The translations under genes were made by a program, and so were the position numbers. Positions 56,528 through 64,000 of a stretch of DNA of 64,000 bases are shown piece after piece. How positions within the stretch are numbered: the stretch's first letter is position 1; every line of letters begins with the position of its first letter. The stretch is from VAXT01 sp963850415 (GTDB taxonomy: Bacteria; Actinomycetota; Thermoleophilia; Gaiellales; Gaiellaceae), in NCBI GenBank assembly GCA_963850415.1, contig CAWKLE010000004.1, positions 310,001-374,000 of the forward strand, read 5' to 3'. Under the pieces are notes generated by a model, which was given only the letters and a program-made list of their open reading frames with translations, searched no databases and had not been told where the DNA came from.

Positions 56528-57996
56528 TCGAACTCCAGGTACGGCTCGAGCCCGTGGCGCCCGCCCTCGCGGCCGAAGCCAGATTCCTTGTAGCCGCCAA
56601 ACGGTGACGCGGGGTCGAAGCGGTTGTACGTGTTCGCCCAGATCACGCCCGCCCGCAGCTGCTGCGCCATCGCCAGGATGCGAGAGCCCTTCTCCGTCCA
56701 GACGCCCGCCGAGAGCCCGTACGGCGTGTTGTTCGCCTTCTCGACCGCCTCGTCCGGCGTGCGGAACGTGAGCACGGAGAGCACCGGCCCGAAGATCTCC
56801 TCCTGCGCGATGCGGTAGCTCTGGGCGACGTTCGTGAAGACGGTCGGCGCGAACCAGTAGCCCTTCTCGGGCAGCCGGCACGGGGGCTGATAGATCTCGG
56901 CGCCCTCCTCCTCGCCCGCCGCGACGAGCTCCTTGATCTTGTCGAGCTGCTGCTTCGAGTTGATCGCGCCGACGTCCGTGTTCTTGTCGAGCGGATCACC
57001 GACGCGCAGCGTGGTCAGGCGGCGCTTCAGCTTCCCGATCAGCGGCTCGTAGATCGACTCCTGCACGAGCAACCGCGAGCCGGCGCAGCAGACGTGGCCC
57101 TGGTTGAAGTAGATGCCGTTGACGATTCCCTCGACGGCCTGGTCGAGCGCGGCGTCGTCGAAGATCACGTTCGCCGCCTTGCCGCCGAGCTCGAGCGTCA
57201 GATGCTTGCCGGTGCCCGCGAGCTGCCGCTGGATCGACTTGCCGACCTCGGTCGATCCGGTGAACGCGATCTTGTCGACGTCGGGATGTTCGACGAGAGC
57301 GGCGCCGGTGCGGCCGTCGCCGGTGACGATGTTGACGACGCCCGGCGGGAGCTCGGCCTGCCGAAGGACGTCCGCGAAGAGAAGCGCCGAGAGCGGCGTC
57401 GTCTCCGCCGGCTTGAGAACGACTGTGTTCCCGGCCGCGAGCGCGGGCGCGATCTTCCACGAGAGCATCAGCAGCGGGAAGTTCCAGGGAACGATCTGGC
57501 CGGCGACGCCGATCGCGCGCGGCTTGCGGTTCGGGAACGCGTACTCGAGCTTGTCCGCCCAGCCGGCGTAGTAGAAGAAGTGCGCCGCGGAGAGCGGGAG
57601 GTCGACGTCACGCGACTCGCGGATCGGCTTGCCGCCGTTCAGCGACTCGAGCACCGCGAACTCGCGCGAGCGCTCCTGGAGGATGCGCGCGATCCGGAAC
57701 AGATACTTGGCGCGCTCCGCCGGCGAAGTCGCGGACCAGCCGTTGTCGAACGCTTCACGTGCTGCGCCTACGGCCTGGCCGACCTCTTCGCGCGTCGCCT
57801 GCCCGATCTCGGCCAGCGGCTCTTCGCTCGACGGGTCGATCGTCGTGTACGCCTCGCTCGGCTCGAGCCACTGACCGCCGACGAAGAGGCCGTACCGCTC
57901 GCGCAGCTGGACGAGGTCGCGAGCCTCCGGCGCCGGCGCGTAGTCCCAGGCTGCCGGAACGGGCGCCCGGTCCCGCTTGCGCTCGAGCTCGCTCAC
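56524..57996 (-). CDS. Aldehyde dehydrogenase, NAD(P)-dependent
   Basis: A 490-residue complete ALDH. Catalytic residues seen: Glu in LELGGKAANVIFDD and Cys in GHVCCAGSRLLV; NAD-binding blocks VPWNFPLLMLSWKIAPALAAGNTVVLKPAE and FTGSTEVGKSIQ; C-terminal GGYKESGFGREGG. It probably oxidises the acetaldehyde released by DeoC just upstream, or another aldehyde. The GTG at 57996 starts after a 105-base gap that contains a C-tract/hairpin region. Confidence 0.93.
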   Translation of the reverse strand: MSELERKRDRAPVPAAWDYAPAPEARDLVQLRERYGLFVGGQWLEPSEAYTTIDPSSEEPLAEIGQATREEVGQAVGAAREAFDNGWSATSPAERAKYLFRIARILQERSREFAVLESLNGGKPIRESRDVDLPLSAAHFFYYAGWADKLEYAFPNRKPRAIGVAGQIVPWNFPLLMLSWKIAPALAAGNTVVLKPAETTPLSALLFADVLRQAELPPGVVNIVTGDGRTGAALVEHPDVDKIAFTGSTEVGKSIQRQLAGTGKHLTLELGGKAANVIFDDAALDQAVEGIVNGIYFNQGHVCCAGSRLLVQESIYEPLIGKLKRRLTTLRVGDPLDKNTDVGAINSKQQLDKIKELVAAGEEEGAEIYQPPCRLPEKGYWFAPTVFTNVAQSYRIAQEEIFGPVLSVLTFRTPDEAVEKANNTPYGLSAGVWTEKGSRILAMAQQLRAGVIWANTYNRFDPASPFGGYKESGFGREGGRHGLEPYLEFD

Positions 57997-58016
57997 GACG
58001 AGCCCCGGGGGCTACG

Positions 58017-58050
58017 CCCACCACCCACCCCCCACCCAATGAGGGTGGGG
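58017..58050. promoter_or_regulatory. G-quadruplex motif overlapping a hairpin in the ALDH leader
   Basis: On the minus (transcribed) strand the spacer holds G-tracts matching plus-strand C runs at 58017-58019, 58024-58026, 58028-58033 and 58035-58037. The neighbouring perfect hairpin CCCCACCC-AATGA-GGGTGGGG (58030-58050) uses some of the same bases, so the two structures exclude each other. It may control read-through from deoC to the dehydrogenase gene. Confidence 0.5.
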
Positions 58051-58101
58051 CTGGACGGTAGCCGTCGGCTCCGCACGCGCGTGTGCCGATTTCGGGCCGA
58101 A

Positions 58102-59040
58102 TCAGTCAATGGTGAAGTAGTCCGGGCTCTGGTACTTGCCCGTCTTCTCCTTTCGGATCTGCATCAGAACGTCGTTCAGCAACGAGGACGCACCCATCCG
58201 ATACAGGTCTGGCGTCAGCCACTCCGGGCCGAGCGTCTCATGCAGCTGGACGAGGTACTGGACCGCCTGCTTCGCGTGTCGGATCCCGCCCGCCGGCTTC
58301 ATCCCGACGCGCCGCCCCGTCTCCTCGTACACGTCGCGAATCGCCTCCAGCATCACGAGCGTCACGGGCAGCGTGGCGGCCGACGGAAGCTTCCCGGTCG
58401 ACGTCTTGATGAAGTCCGCGCCGGCCGCAATCGCGAGCAGGCTCGCCCGCCGCACGTTGTCGTACGTCCCGAGCTCGCCGGTCTCGAGGATCACCTTCAC
58501 GTGCACATCGCCGGCGGCTTCCTTCACCTGGACGATCTCGTCGTAGACCTTCGCGTAGCGGCCCGACAGGAATGCGCCCCGGTCGATGACCATGTCCACC
58601 TCGTCCGCGCCCATCTCGACGACGTCGCGCACCTCGGCCACTTTGACGCTCGTCGGCACCTGACCCGACGGGAACCCGGTCGCCACCGACGCGACCTTCA
58701 CGCTCGTCCCGCGCGTGCGCTCGACCGCCGTCGGCACGAGGTTCGGATAGACGCAGATCGCGGCGACCGACGGAACCGTCGCATCGGACGGATCCGGCCG
58801 GATGCCCTTCGACGTCAGCGCCGCGACCTTCCCGGGCGTGTCCGCGCCCTCGAGCGTCGTCAGATCCATCATCCGCACCGCCAGGTCGAGAGCGAACAGC
58901 TTCGCCTCGCGCTTGATCGACCGCTTGGCGAGCGTCGCGGCGCGCTCCTCCAGCGCGACCGCGTCGACCGAGCCGATCCGCGGCAGCCGCGGCTCGAGCG
59001 GGAGCTCGAATCCCGTCGCCAGCACCGGCGCCTTGGCCAT
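58102..59040 (-). CDS. deoC: Deoxyribose-phosphate aldolase
   Basis: DeoC splits 2-deoxyribose 5-phosphate into acetaldehyde and glyceraldehyde 3-phosphate. Class I aldolase motifs: VDMVIDRGAFLSG, VKVILETGELGTYD, and the Schiff-base Lys in ADFIKTSTGK with MKPAGGIRHAKQAV. At 312 residues it is longer than E. coli DeoC (259), with about 30 extra residues at the N-terminus and a C-terminal extension ending QSPDYFTID. It is followed by the aldehyde dehydrogenase gene, a logical sink for acetaldehyde. Confidence 0.94.
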   Translation of the reverse strand: MAKAPVLATGFELPLEPRLPRIGSVDAVALEERAATLAKRSIKREAKLFALDLAVRMMDLTTLEGADTPGKVAALTSKGIRPDPSDATVPSVAAICVYPNLVPTAVERTRGTSVKVASVATGFPSGQVPTSVKVAEVRDVVEMGADEVDMVIDRGAFLSGRYAKVYDEIVQVKEAAGDVHVKVILETGELGTYDNVRRASLLAIAAGADFIKTSTGKLPSAATLPVTLVMLEAIRDVYEETGRRVGMKPAGGIRHAKQAVQYLVQLHETLGPEWLTPDLYRMGASSLLNDVLMQIRKEKTGKYQSPDYFTID

Positions 59041-59049
59041 ACGAGGAGT

Positions 59050-59610
59050 CTAGCCCTGCACCGGCAGCTGACCGGCCAGCGTGTACTCCCAGCCCTCCTG
59101 CCACTCGAACGGCGCCCCGATGACCTCCTCGAGCGGAACCCCGAGCAGCAGATGCTGAAGCGCCCAGCGGTTCGCCGAATGCGCGATCAGCAGGACGCGC
59201 GAACCGTCCCGGTCGGGGAAGAGGTCGTTCAGAAAGCCAGTTGTGCGCTCGACGACCTGCCGGTAGCTCTCGCCGCCAGGGAACGGCTCGTCGATCCGGC
59301 GCAGGCGCTCCTTCTCGTCGAGCTCCGCGGCCGCCTTCCCGTTCCGCTCGCCGTAGTTGCACTCCCTGAGCCGCCAGTCCTGGTGAACAGGCAGCCCCGA
59401 GCCTGCAAACGCGATCTCCGCGGTCTCGACGGCGCGGCCCAGATCGGACGTGAAGACCGCCGCGAGCCCATCGTCGCGCCGCCGCCCGCCCAGCGCCCCC
59501 GCCTGCGCGCGGCCCATCTCCGACAACTCGCCCTCGAACCAGCCGGTGGCGATCCCCGTCTCGTTGTCGACTGTCGTCGAATGCGTCTCGTAGACGAGCT
59601 CGATCGCCAT
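59050..59610 (-). CDS. Histidine phosphatase family protein with altered RHG motif
   Basis: A 186-residue phosphoglycerate-mutase-like protein. The usual R-H-G motif reads T-H-S (YETHSTTVDNE, residues 7-17); other catalytic elements remain: TSDLGRAVETAEI, ECNYGERNG and AHSANRWAL with the second His. The changed motif (R to T, G to S) may mean altered or lost activity, though the His is kept. ATG 59610 overlaps the era stop by one base (TGATG); a longer frame to 59652 lies inside era. Confidence 0.78.
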   Translation of the reverse strand: MAIELVYETHSTTVDNETGIATGWFEGELSEMGRAQAGALGGRRRDDGLAAVFTSDLGRAVETAEIAFAGSGLPVHQDWRLRECNYGERNGKAAAELDEKERLRRIDEPFPGGESYRQVVERTTGFLNDLFPDRDGSRVLLIAHSANRWALQHLLLGVPLEEVIGAPFEWQEGWEYTLAGQLPVQG

Positions 59611-60470
59611 CAGATTCCCAGCCGTTCGAGCAGCCGCTCGTCCCGGCGCCACTTCGGCTTGACCTTGACCTTGAGCTCGAGGAAGACGGGATGCCCGAGC
59701 AGGTGCTCGACCTCGGGCCGGGCGCGCACGCCGATCTCCTTCACGACCGACCCGCCCTTGCCGACGACGATCTGCTTCTGCGACTCGGTCTCGACGTAGA
59801 GGCTCGCGCGCACGACCTTCTCGTCGACCTCCTCGACCTCGACGGAGATCGCGTGCGGAACCTCCTCACGCGTGAGCGCAAGCGCCTTCTCTCGGATCAG
59901 CTCGCCGACCTCCTCCTCGGCGGAGAGGTCGCTTCGCTGGTCCGGCGGGAAGTACGCCGGCCCCTCGGACAACAGCTCGACGAGCTCCTCGCGCAGCTCC
60001 GCGACGCCGTCGCCCGTCTTCGCGCTCACCGGGTGCAACGCGTGGAAGTCGCCGAGCTTGGACGCCGTGTCCATCTGGGTCGCGACGTGCCCGGGCTTGA
60101 GGCGGTCGACCTTGTTCAGCGCGATCACGACCGGCACGCCCAGGGAGAAGACCCGCTTGGCGATGAAGCGATCGCCGGCGCCGATCCGCTCCCGCGTCGA
60201 GAGCACGAACAGGACCGCGTCGACGTCCTCGAAGGCCTGGTCGACGGTGCGCTGCATGCGCTCGGTCATCGGATCGAGCGGGCGCTGGAATCCCGGCAGG
60301 TCGACGAGGACGAGCTGGTAGCCGTCGCCGTTCACGACTCCCGAGATCCGCCGGCGCGTCGTCTGCGGCTTGTCGGAGACGATCGCGACCTTGCCGCCGG
60401 CCAGCGCGTTCACGAGCGTCGACTTGCCCACGTTCGGACGTCCCGCAACCGCGACGAACCCGGATTTCAC
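59610..60470 (-). CDS. era: GTPase Era
   Basis: A 286-residue Era: GTPase motifs GRPNVGKSTLVNAL near residue 9, the RRRISGVV switch, DLPGFQRP, and NKVDRLKPG, plus a C-terminal KH domain (VGKGGSVVKEIGVRARPEVEHLLGHPVFLELKVKVKPKW). Era couples 16S rRNA maturation and cell cycle. GTG 60470 overlaps the cdd stop (GTGA). Part of the conserved phoH-ybeY-dgkA-cdd-era cluster. Confidence 0.96.
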   Translation of the reverse strand: MKSGFVAVAGRPNVGKSTLVNALAGGKVAIVSDKPQTTRRRISGVVNGDGYQLVLVDLPGFQRPLDPMTERMQRTVDQAFEDVDAVLFVLSTRERIGAGDRFIAKRVFSLGVPVVIALNKVDRLKPGHVATQMDTASKLGDFHALHPVSAKTGDGVAELREELVELLSEGPAYFPPDQRSDLSAEEEVGELIREKALALTREEVPHAISVEVEEVDEKVVRASLYVETESQKQIVVGKGGSVVKEIGVRARPEVEHLLGHPVFLELKVKVKPKWRRDERLLERLGI

Positions 60471-60829
60471 AGCTCGAACGTCTCGGGGAGCAGCTCCGCA
60501 GGTGTGCGCGTGACGACCTCCCCGGCCTCGTTCTTGAACGTGACACGGTCGAATCGGAACTCGTAGATCCACTGCCTGCACCCTCCGCAGGGCGACGCGG
60601 TGATCGCGATCTCCTCGAGGTCGCCCGGACGACAGCCCCCGACGACAGCGCAGGCGATCGCCGTCCGCTCGGCGCAGATCCCGAGCGGATACGAGGCGTT
60701 CTCGACGTTCACGCCCTCGAACAGCCGGCCGTCGCGCGCCTGCACGACCGCTCCGACGTGGAAGTTCGAGTACGGGGCGTAGGCGCGCGCGGCCGCGGCC
60801 ACGGCCTGGTCGTACAGCTCTCGGCTCAT
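60467..60829 (-). CDS. cdd: Cytidine deaminase
   Basis: A 120-residue homotetrameric deaminase of the pyrimidine salvage pathway. The zinc site is complete: CAERTA near residue 52 and PCGGCRQ near 85, with the SNFHVGAVV strand before. Length is typical. It overlaps dgkA by 4 bases (ATGA) and era by 4 bases. Confidence 0.95.
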   Translation of the reverse strand: MSRELYDQAVAAAARAYAPYSNFHVGAVVQARDGRLFEGVNVENASYPLGICAERTAIACAVVGGCRPGDLEEIAITASPCGGCRQWIYEFRFDRVTFKNEAGEVVTRTPAELLPETFEL

Positions 60830-61551
60830 CCGAACACCTGGAACATGACGAGCACCGCCAGCGACCCAAGCAGCCCCCCGTAGACGACCTCGAGGAACGA
60901 GTGGACGCCGGACTCGATCCGCGTCTGCGCGACGAGAACCGCCATGAGAAAGGTCAGCGAGGTGATCAGGAACCAGTGCTGTGAGTCGCCGACGACCTGC
61001 GTCACGGCCATCCAGCCCCCGAACGCAACCGCGGCATGTCCCGACGGGAGCCCGCCGCGCAGCGGCGTCCCGCGGCCCGTGTACGCCTTCGTCCCCAGCA
61101 CGAGGATGATCGTGAGCACGAGCGCGATCACGGTCAACTCGGACGGCGCGTCGCGGAGCCGCTGGATCAGGCGCGAGCTGCGGTTGACGAAGACGTCCGA
61201 GAAGATGAGGTAGCCAACGGCGACCGCGTTCACCGTCGCGATCAGCACCGCGCCCGCGGCGATGTCCTTCGCGAGCTTGGCGAGCGGGTCGAAGGACGTC
61301 GTCGCGACGTCGATCCCGGCCTCGAGCGCCGAGTTGATCATCTCCGCGATCAGGACGAACGAGATCACGATCAGCAGCGCAATCAGCTCGATCCTCCCCA
61401 CTCCGACCGCGACCGCGGCGATCAGCACCGCGGCGGCGATCGCGAAGTGGATCCGCATGTTCCGCTGCGTCCGCAAGACATGGATCACGCCCTCGAACGC
61501 GAAGTTGAAGCTCTCCAGGAGCGAAGGGCCGCGGCGCGTAGGAGCAGCCAT
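60826..61551 (-). CDS. dgkA: Diacylglycerol/undecaprenol kinase fused to PAP2 phosphatase domain
   Basis: A 241-residue fusion. Residues 1-125 are DgkA-like: FEGVIHVLRTQRNMRIHF, IAEMINSALEAGIDVATTSFDPLAKLAKDIAAGAVL, i.e. the catalytic Glu residues and metal site. Residues about 140-241 are PAP2: KAYTGRGTPLRGGLPSGHAA and RIESGVHSFLEVVYGG (the two His). It would phosphorylate and dephosphorylate membrane lipid carriers. The fusion is known in Gram-positive lineages. ATG 61551 overlaps the ybeY stop by one base. Confidence 0.9.
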   Translation of the reverse strand: MAAPTRRGPSLLESFNFAFEGVIHVLRTQRNMRIHFAIAAAVLIAAVAVGVGRIELIALLIVISFVLIAEMINSALEAGIDVATTSFDPLAKLAKDIAAGAVLIATVNAVAVGYLIFSDVFVNRSSRLIQRLRDAPSELTVIALVLTIILVLGTKAYTGRGTPLRGGLPSGHAAVAFGGWMAVTQVVGDSQHWFLITSLTFLMAVLVAQTRIESGVHSFLEVVYGGLLGSLAVLVMFQVFG

Positions 61552-61922
61552 CAGGCCAGCTCCGCCTCGCGCCGTTCCATCTCGACGCCGTGGTCGTAGC
61601 CGAGCAGGTGGAGGAGCCCGTGGACGAGCGGCGCCCGCCAGCTCTCGCCGACGACCTGCGGGCAGAGGACGGCGTCGCCCAGCTGGCGCGGCACCCCCTC
61701 GGGCAGGTCGTCCCGGCCGTCGATCGGGAACGACAGGACGTCGGTCACCTCGTCCTGGCCGAGGTGCTCGCGCTTCAACGTGCGCATCTCCTCCGGCCCG
61801 ACGAAGAGCAGCCCGAGGTCGCCCTCGTCGATGCCCTCGGCCGATAGCACCCGGCGCGCCAGCGCCTCGGCGCCGCGCTCGTCGACGTCCGCTCCGCTCC
61901 GGTTCTCGATCTCGACCGTCAC
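61551..61922 (-). CDS. ybeY: Endoribonuclease YbeY
   Basis: A 123-residue metal-dependent endoribonuclease in 16S rRNA maturation. The zinc motif HGLLHLLGYDH near residue 105 and LSFPIDG near 64 are diagnostic. GTG 61922 gives MTVEIENRSG, a normal length; a TTG one codon earlier is possible. It begins 7 bases after the phoH stop and ends at the dgkA start. Confidence 0.93.
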   Translation of the reverse strand: MTVEIENRSGADVDERGAEALARRVLSAEGIDEGDLGLLFVGPEEMRTLKREHLGQDEVTDVLSFPIDGRDDLPEGVPRQLGDAVLCPQVVGESWRAPLVHGLLHLLGYDHGVEMERREAELA

Positions 61923-61929
61923 CAAAGCG

Positions 61930-62958
61930 TCACTTCCGACGCTGCGTGCCGGTCTCCTCCGCGTGCTTGCGGTACGCCTCCACGATGCGCTGGACGAGCT
62001 TGTGCCGGACGACATCCTCGTGGCCGAAACGGACGAACGCAACGCCCTCGAGAGGGCCGAGGATGTCCTGCACCTGGATCAGCCCGGACGCCTGCTCTCG
62101 CGGCAGGTCGACCTGGGTCACGTCGCCGGTGACGACGATCTTCGAGCCGAAGCCGAGGCGCGTCAAGAACATCTGCATCTGCTCAGGGCTCGTGTTCTGC
62201 GCTTCGTCGAGGATGATGAACGAATCGTTCAGGGTGCGGCCGCGCATGAAGGCGAGCGGCGCCACCTCGACGATGCCCTTCTCCATGTACGAGGCGAGGC
62301 GGTCGGCGTCGAGCATGTCGTAGAGGGCGTCGAAGAGCGGGCGCAGGTACGGATCGACCTTCTCGAGCATCGTCCCCGGGAGGTAGCCGAGCCGCTCGCC
62401 GGCCTCGACCGCCGGGCGGGTGAGGATGATCCGGCCCACTTGGCGGTCGGCGAGCGCCGCGACCGCAAGGGCCATGGCCAGATACGTCTTGCCCGTTCCG
62501 GCAGGGCCGATCCCGAACGTGACCACGCAGTCGCGAATGGCGTCGACGTAGCGCTTCTGGGTCACGGTCTTGGGCGCGATCTTCTTGCCGCGATGCCGCC
62601 AGACGACGTCCTCGAAGACCTCACGCACGTCCTCGACCTGATCGAGCGCCCCGAGCACCGCGTCGACGGTCGACGGGCCGATCTCGTGTCCACCCTCGGC
62701 CAGCTCGACGAGCTCGTCGACGACCGCGCGGGCTTCCGTCACGCGCTCATCGTCGCCCTCGATGGTGAGCCGATTCCCGCGCAGGCGAATCGTGACCCGG
62801 AGCCGCTCGCGAAGCGCCTCGAGCACGCCGTCGCCGATCGCGGCGAGCTCCGCGGCCACGTCGTTCGAGACATCGAACACCTGCTGCATGGACCGAAGTG
62901 TAGGCGCGGCCACCTCGATCCGGCCGCGACGCTTTCGGCTCGAATCCGGCACAGACAC
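61930..62958 (-). CDS. phoH: PhoH family ATPase
   Basis: A 342-residue PhoH with an N-terminal KH-like RNA-binding domain (about 30-95) and an ATPase domain: Walker A GPAGTGKTYLAMALA near 150, RPAVEAGERLGYLPG, and Walker B FIILDEAQNTSPEQMQMFLTRLG near 245; GDVTQVDLP follows. It functions in RNA metabolism with YbeY. The GTG at 62958 gives a basic leader; ATG 62889 is an alternative start. Confidence 0.93.
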   Translation of the reverse strand: MSVPDSSRKRRGRIEVAAPTLRSMQQVFDVSNDVAAELAAIGDGVLEALRERLRVTIRLRGNRLTIEGDDERVTEARAVVDELVELAEGGHEIGPSTVDAVLGALDQVEDVREVFEDVVWRHRGKKIAPKTVTQKRYVDAIRDCVVTFGIGPAGTGKTYLAMALAVAALADRQVGRIILTRPAVEAGERLGYLPGTMLEKVDPYLRPLFDALYDMLDADRLASYMEKGIVEVAPLAFMRGRTLNDSFIILDEAQNTSPEQMQMFLTRLGFGSKIVVTGDVTQVDLPREQASGLIQVQDILGPLEGVAFVRFGHEDVVRHKLVQRIVEAYRKHAEETGTQRRK

Positions 62959-63035
62959 GTGCGCTCTTCCCCGATACGATCGCCGTGGGGAGGAGGTTGG
63001 GGGTACCGGATCAGGAGGCGCCGGAGCCGGGGCGC

Positions 63036-63479
63036 TCAGGCGAGCTTCTCGCGGACGAGCTGGCTCACCGCCGACCCGTCGGCGCGGCCCGCGACTTGCG
63101 GCATCACGTCGGCCATCACGCGGCCCAGGTCACGGATGCTCGTCGCGCCGCACTCGGCGATCGCGTCGTCGATGATCGTCTCCAGCTCCTCCTCGGAGAG
63201 AGGCTCGGGCATGAACTCCTCGATCACCGTCAGCTCGTCCTCCTCGGCCTCGGCCCGCTCCTCTTTGCCGGCCGCGCGAAACGCCTCCGCCGCCTCGAGC
63301 CGCTTCTTGCGCTCGCGCTGGAGCACCTGGAGCTCCTCCTGGTCGTTCAGCTCGCGCTGCAGCTCCTTCTCGGCCGAGCGCAGGTTGGACAGGATCAACC
63401 GCAGCGTGTCGCGCCGCGGGGCGTCGCGCTCGCGCATCGCGACGGCCAACTCCTCCTCGATCTCGGCGATCAGGCTCAT
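63036..63479 (-). CDS. yqeY: GatB/YqeY domain-containing protein
   Basis: A 147-residue YqeY, helical, with DTLRLILSNLRSAEKE near residue 26 and the C-terminal EEELETIIDDAIAECGATSIRDLGRVM block shared with the GatB tail. YqeY is linked to tRNA-dependent amidation by homology only. ATG 63479 overlaps the HIT gene stop by 4 bases (ATGA). Upstream of phoH as in other actinobacteria. Confidence 0.93.
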   Translation of the reverse strand: MSLIAEIEEELAVAMRERDAPRRDTLRLILSNLRSAEKELQRELNDQEELQVLQRERKKRLEAAEAFRAAGKEERAEAEEDELTVIEEFMPEPLSEEELETIIDDAIAECGATSIRDLGRVMADVMPQVAGRADGSAVSQLVREKLA

Positions 63480-63805
63480 CCGGGAATCCCCATCATCTCC
63501 CCACCGAGCAGGTGCCAGTGCAGGTGGAAGACCGTCTGCCCGCCCCCGGGACCGACGTTGACGACGACGCGGTAGTCCTGGAGGCCCGCCTCGCGCGCGG
63601 TCTCGGCGACGAACTCGAGCATCCGCTGCGTCTCCTCCGCTGGAAACTGACCGATGTCGCGGAACGTCTCGACGTGGCGCTCGGGGATGACGAGCAGGTG
63701 CGTGTCGGCGCGAGGATTGATGTCTGCGACGGCGACGAAGCCGTCGCCGGTCCGGACATGGTCGCCGTCCGTGTAGAGCTTGCAGAAGAGGCAGTCAGAC
63801 GGCAC
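63476..63805 (-). CDS. HIT family nucleotide hydrolase
   Basis: A 109-residue histidine triad protein with the catalytic HLHWHLLGG near residue 98 and the zinc CxxC (DCLFCKLY) near the start, as in HinT. HIT proteins hydrolyse AMP-lysine or adenylated dinucleotides. GTG 63805 gives the family N-terminus; a longer frame to 63859 is antisense-like and overlaps mtaB more. Its start overlaps the mtaB stop by 11 bases. Confidence 0.92.
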   Translation of the reverse strand: MPSDCLFCKLYTDGDHVRTGDGFVAVADINPRADTHLLVIPERHVETFRDIGQFPAEETQRMLEFVAETAREAGLQDYRVVVNVGPGGGQTVFHLHWHLLGGEMMGIPG

Positions 63806-64000
63806 CGACGATCCCCTCCTCCGCGACGCCGACGGCACGGACGGGAACGAGCTCGCCAACCGGAAGCGCCGCGTCCACGAGCCACGGCGAATAGTCGTCG
63901 CCGTAGCCGCGACCGGAGCGGTCGACCAGCACTTCGTCGGTCGCCCCGAGCTTCGAGCGCCAGCGAGTGAGGCAGGCCTCGTGCGAGTCGGCGCGCAGCC
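63795..64000 (-). CDS. mtaB: MtaB/MiaB-like tRNA methylthiotransferase, C-terminal part (start outside window)
   Basis: The last 67 residues of a radical SAM methylthiotransferase, running off the window. The TRAM RNA-binding domain is clear: DEVLVDRSGRGYGDDYSPWLVDAALPVGELVPVRAV. The preceding SHEACLTRWRSK resembles the end of the radical SAM part. The 5' half with the Cys clusters is not visible. Upstream of the HIT gene it starts the same leftward operon. Confidence 0.85.
   Translation of the reverse strand, partial: LRADSHEACLTRWRSKLGATDEVLVDRSGRGYGDDYSPWLVDAALPVGELVPVRAVGVAEEGIVGAV

Noticed and set aside
58017..58050. CRISPR-like or satellite repeat in the C-rich spacer
   Set aside because: It is a single irregular C-run, without spaced identical repeats; treated as a structural leader element. 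No CRISPR array was seen anywhere in the window.

Overview
The window is high-GC DNA from a bacterium that looks like a deep-branching Actinomycetota, most likely class Thermoleophilia (Gaiellales/Solirubrobacterales-like). This is an inference from overall GC, the many GTG/TTG starts, 1-4 base gene overlaps (ATGA, GTGA, TTGA, TGATG), a Gram-positive-type SOS box (CGAACnnnnGTTCG), promoters with a -10 box only a few bases from the start codon (leaderless mRNAs), and typical genes such as a glutaredoxin-rex pair, BTAD regulators and a pyrophosphate-type phosphofructokinase. No rRNA is present and there is one tRNA, so the taxonomy is tentative. Coding density is very high; no gene-free stretch exceeds about 140 bases.

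Layout. 1-8.2 kb: a YbdK-type carboxylate-amine ligase, a GT4 glycosyltransferase, redox genes (gdhA, glutaredoxin, rex) and a secreted subtilase. 8.2-11.1 kb: the t6A tRNA-modification cluster tsaD-rimI-tsaB plus tsaE fused to a GrpB domain. 11.1-15.4 kb: uracil-DNA glycosylase, FmdB zinc ribbon, pantothenate genes (DUF2520-panC-panB), a Yip1 membrane protein and a 2H phosphoesterase. 15.4-24.3 kb: uvrA (with SOS box), membrane proteins, a zinc metallopeptidase, a phosphoesterase and uvrB. 24.3-29.4 kb: an operon of a BTAD-SIR2-like fusion and an nSTAND1-WD40 NTPase, the best candidate for an undescribed conflict/defence system. 29.5-34.5 kb: an M23 peptidase, then an operon RHH repressor, 31-aa peptide, DUF4097 protein and two MFS exporters with an iterated 11-bp operator. 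34.6-39.5 kb: rpsA-coaE-transglycosylase, a hydrolase and secreted proteins. 39.5-44.6 kb: polA, GNAT, LarA-like. 44.6-50 kb: branched-chain amino-acid-type ABC operon livJHMGF. 50.1-51.2 kb: tRNA-Leu and phosphofructokinase. 51.3-64 kb: one long leftward run, starting upstream with mtaB-HIT-yqeY-phoH-ybeY-dgkA/PAP2-cdd-era, then a histidine phosphatase, deoC, two aldehyde dehydrogenases, a SnoaL protein, an IGPS-like barrel, a GT-C glycosyltransferase and two exported proteins.

Standing out: (i) a 28-bp palindromic element present three times (23 of 28 positions invariant), each time inside a gene (tsaB, rpsA, polA), on the same strand and in the same reading frame, adding the peptide E-[LP]-[GS]-N-S-L-L-[QL]-G, which recalls the in-frame palindromic elements of Rickettsia; a different palindrome (GGGGTCAGACCCC) lies in panC; (ii) the BTAD-SIR2/nSTAND1-WD40 operon; (iii) a six-unit 11-bp operator array over a leaderless RHH promoter; (iv) two genes (glutaredoxin and coaE) with no ATG/GTG/TTG start; (v) tandem hairpin repeats forming the end of rex; (vi) a tRNA whose 3' end lies 8 bases before the phosphofructokinase start codon.
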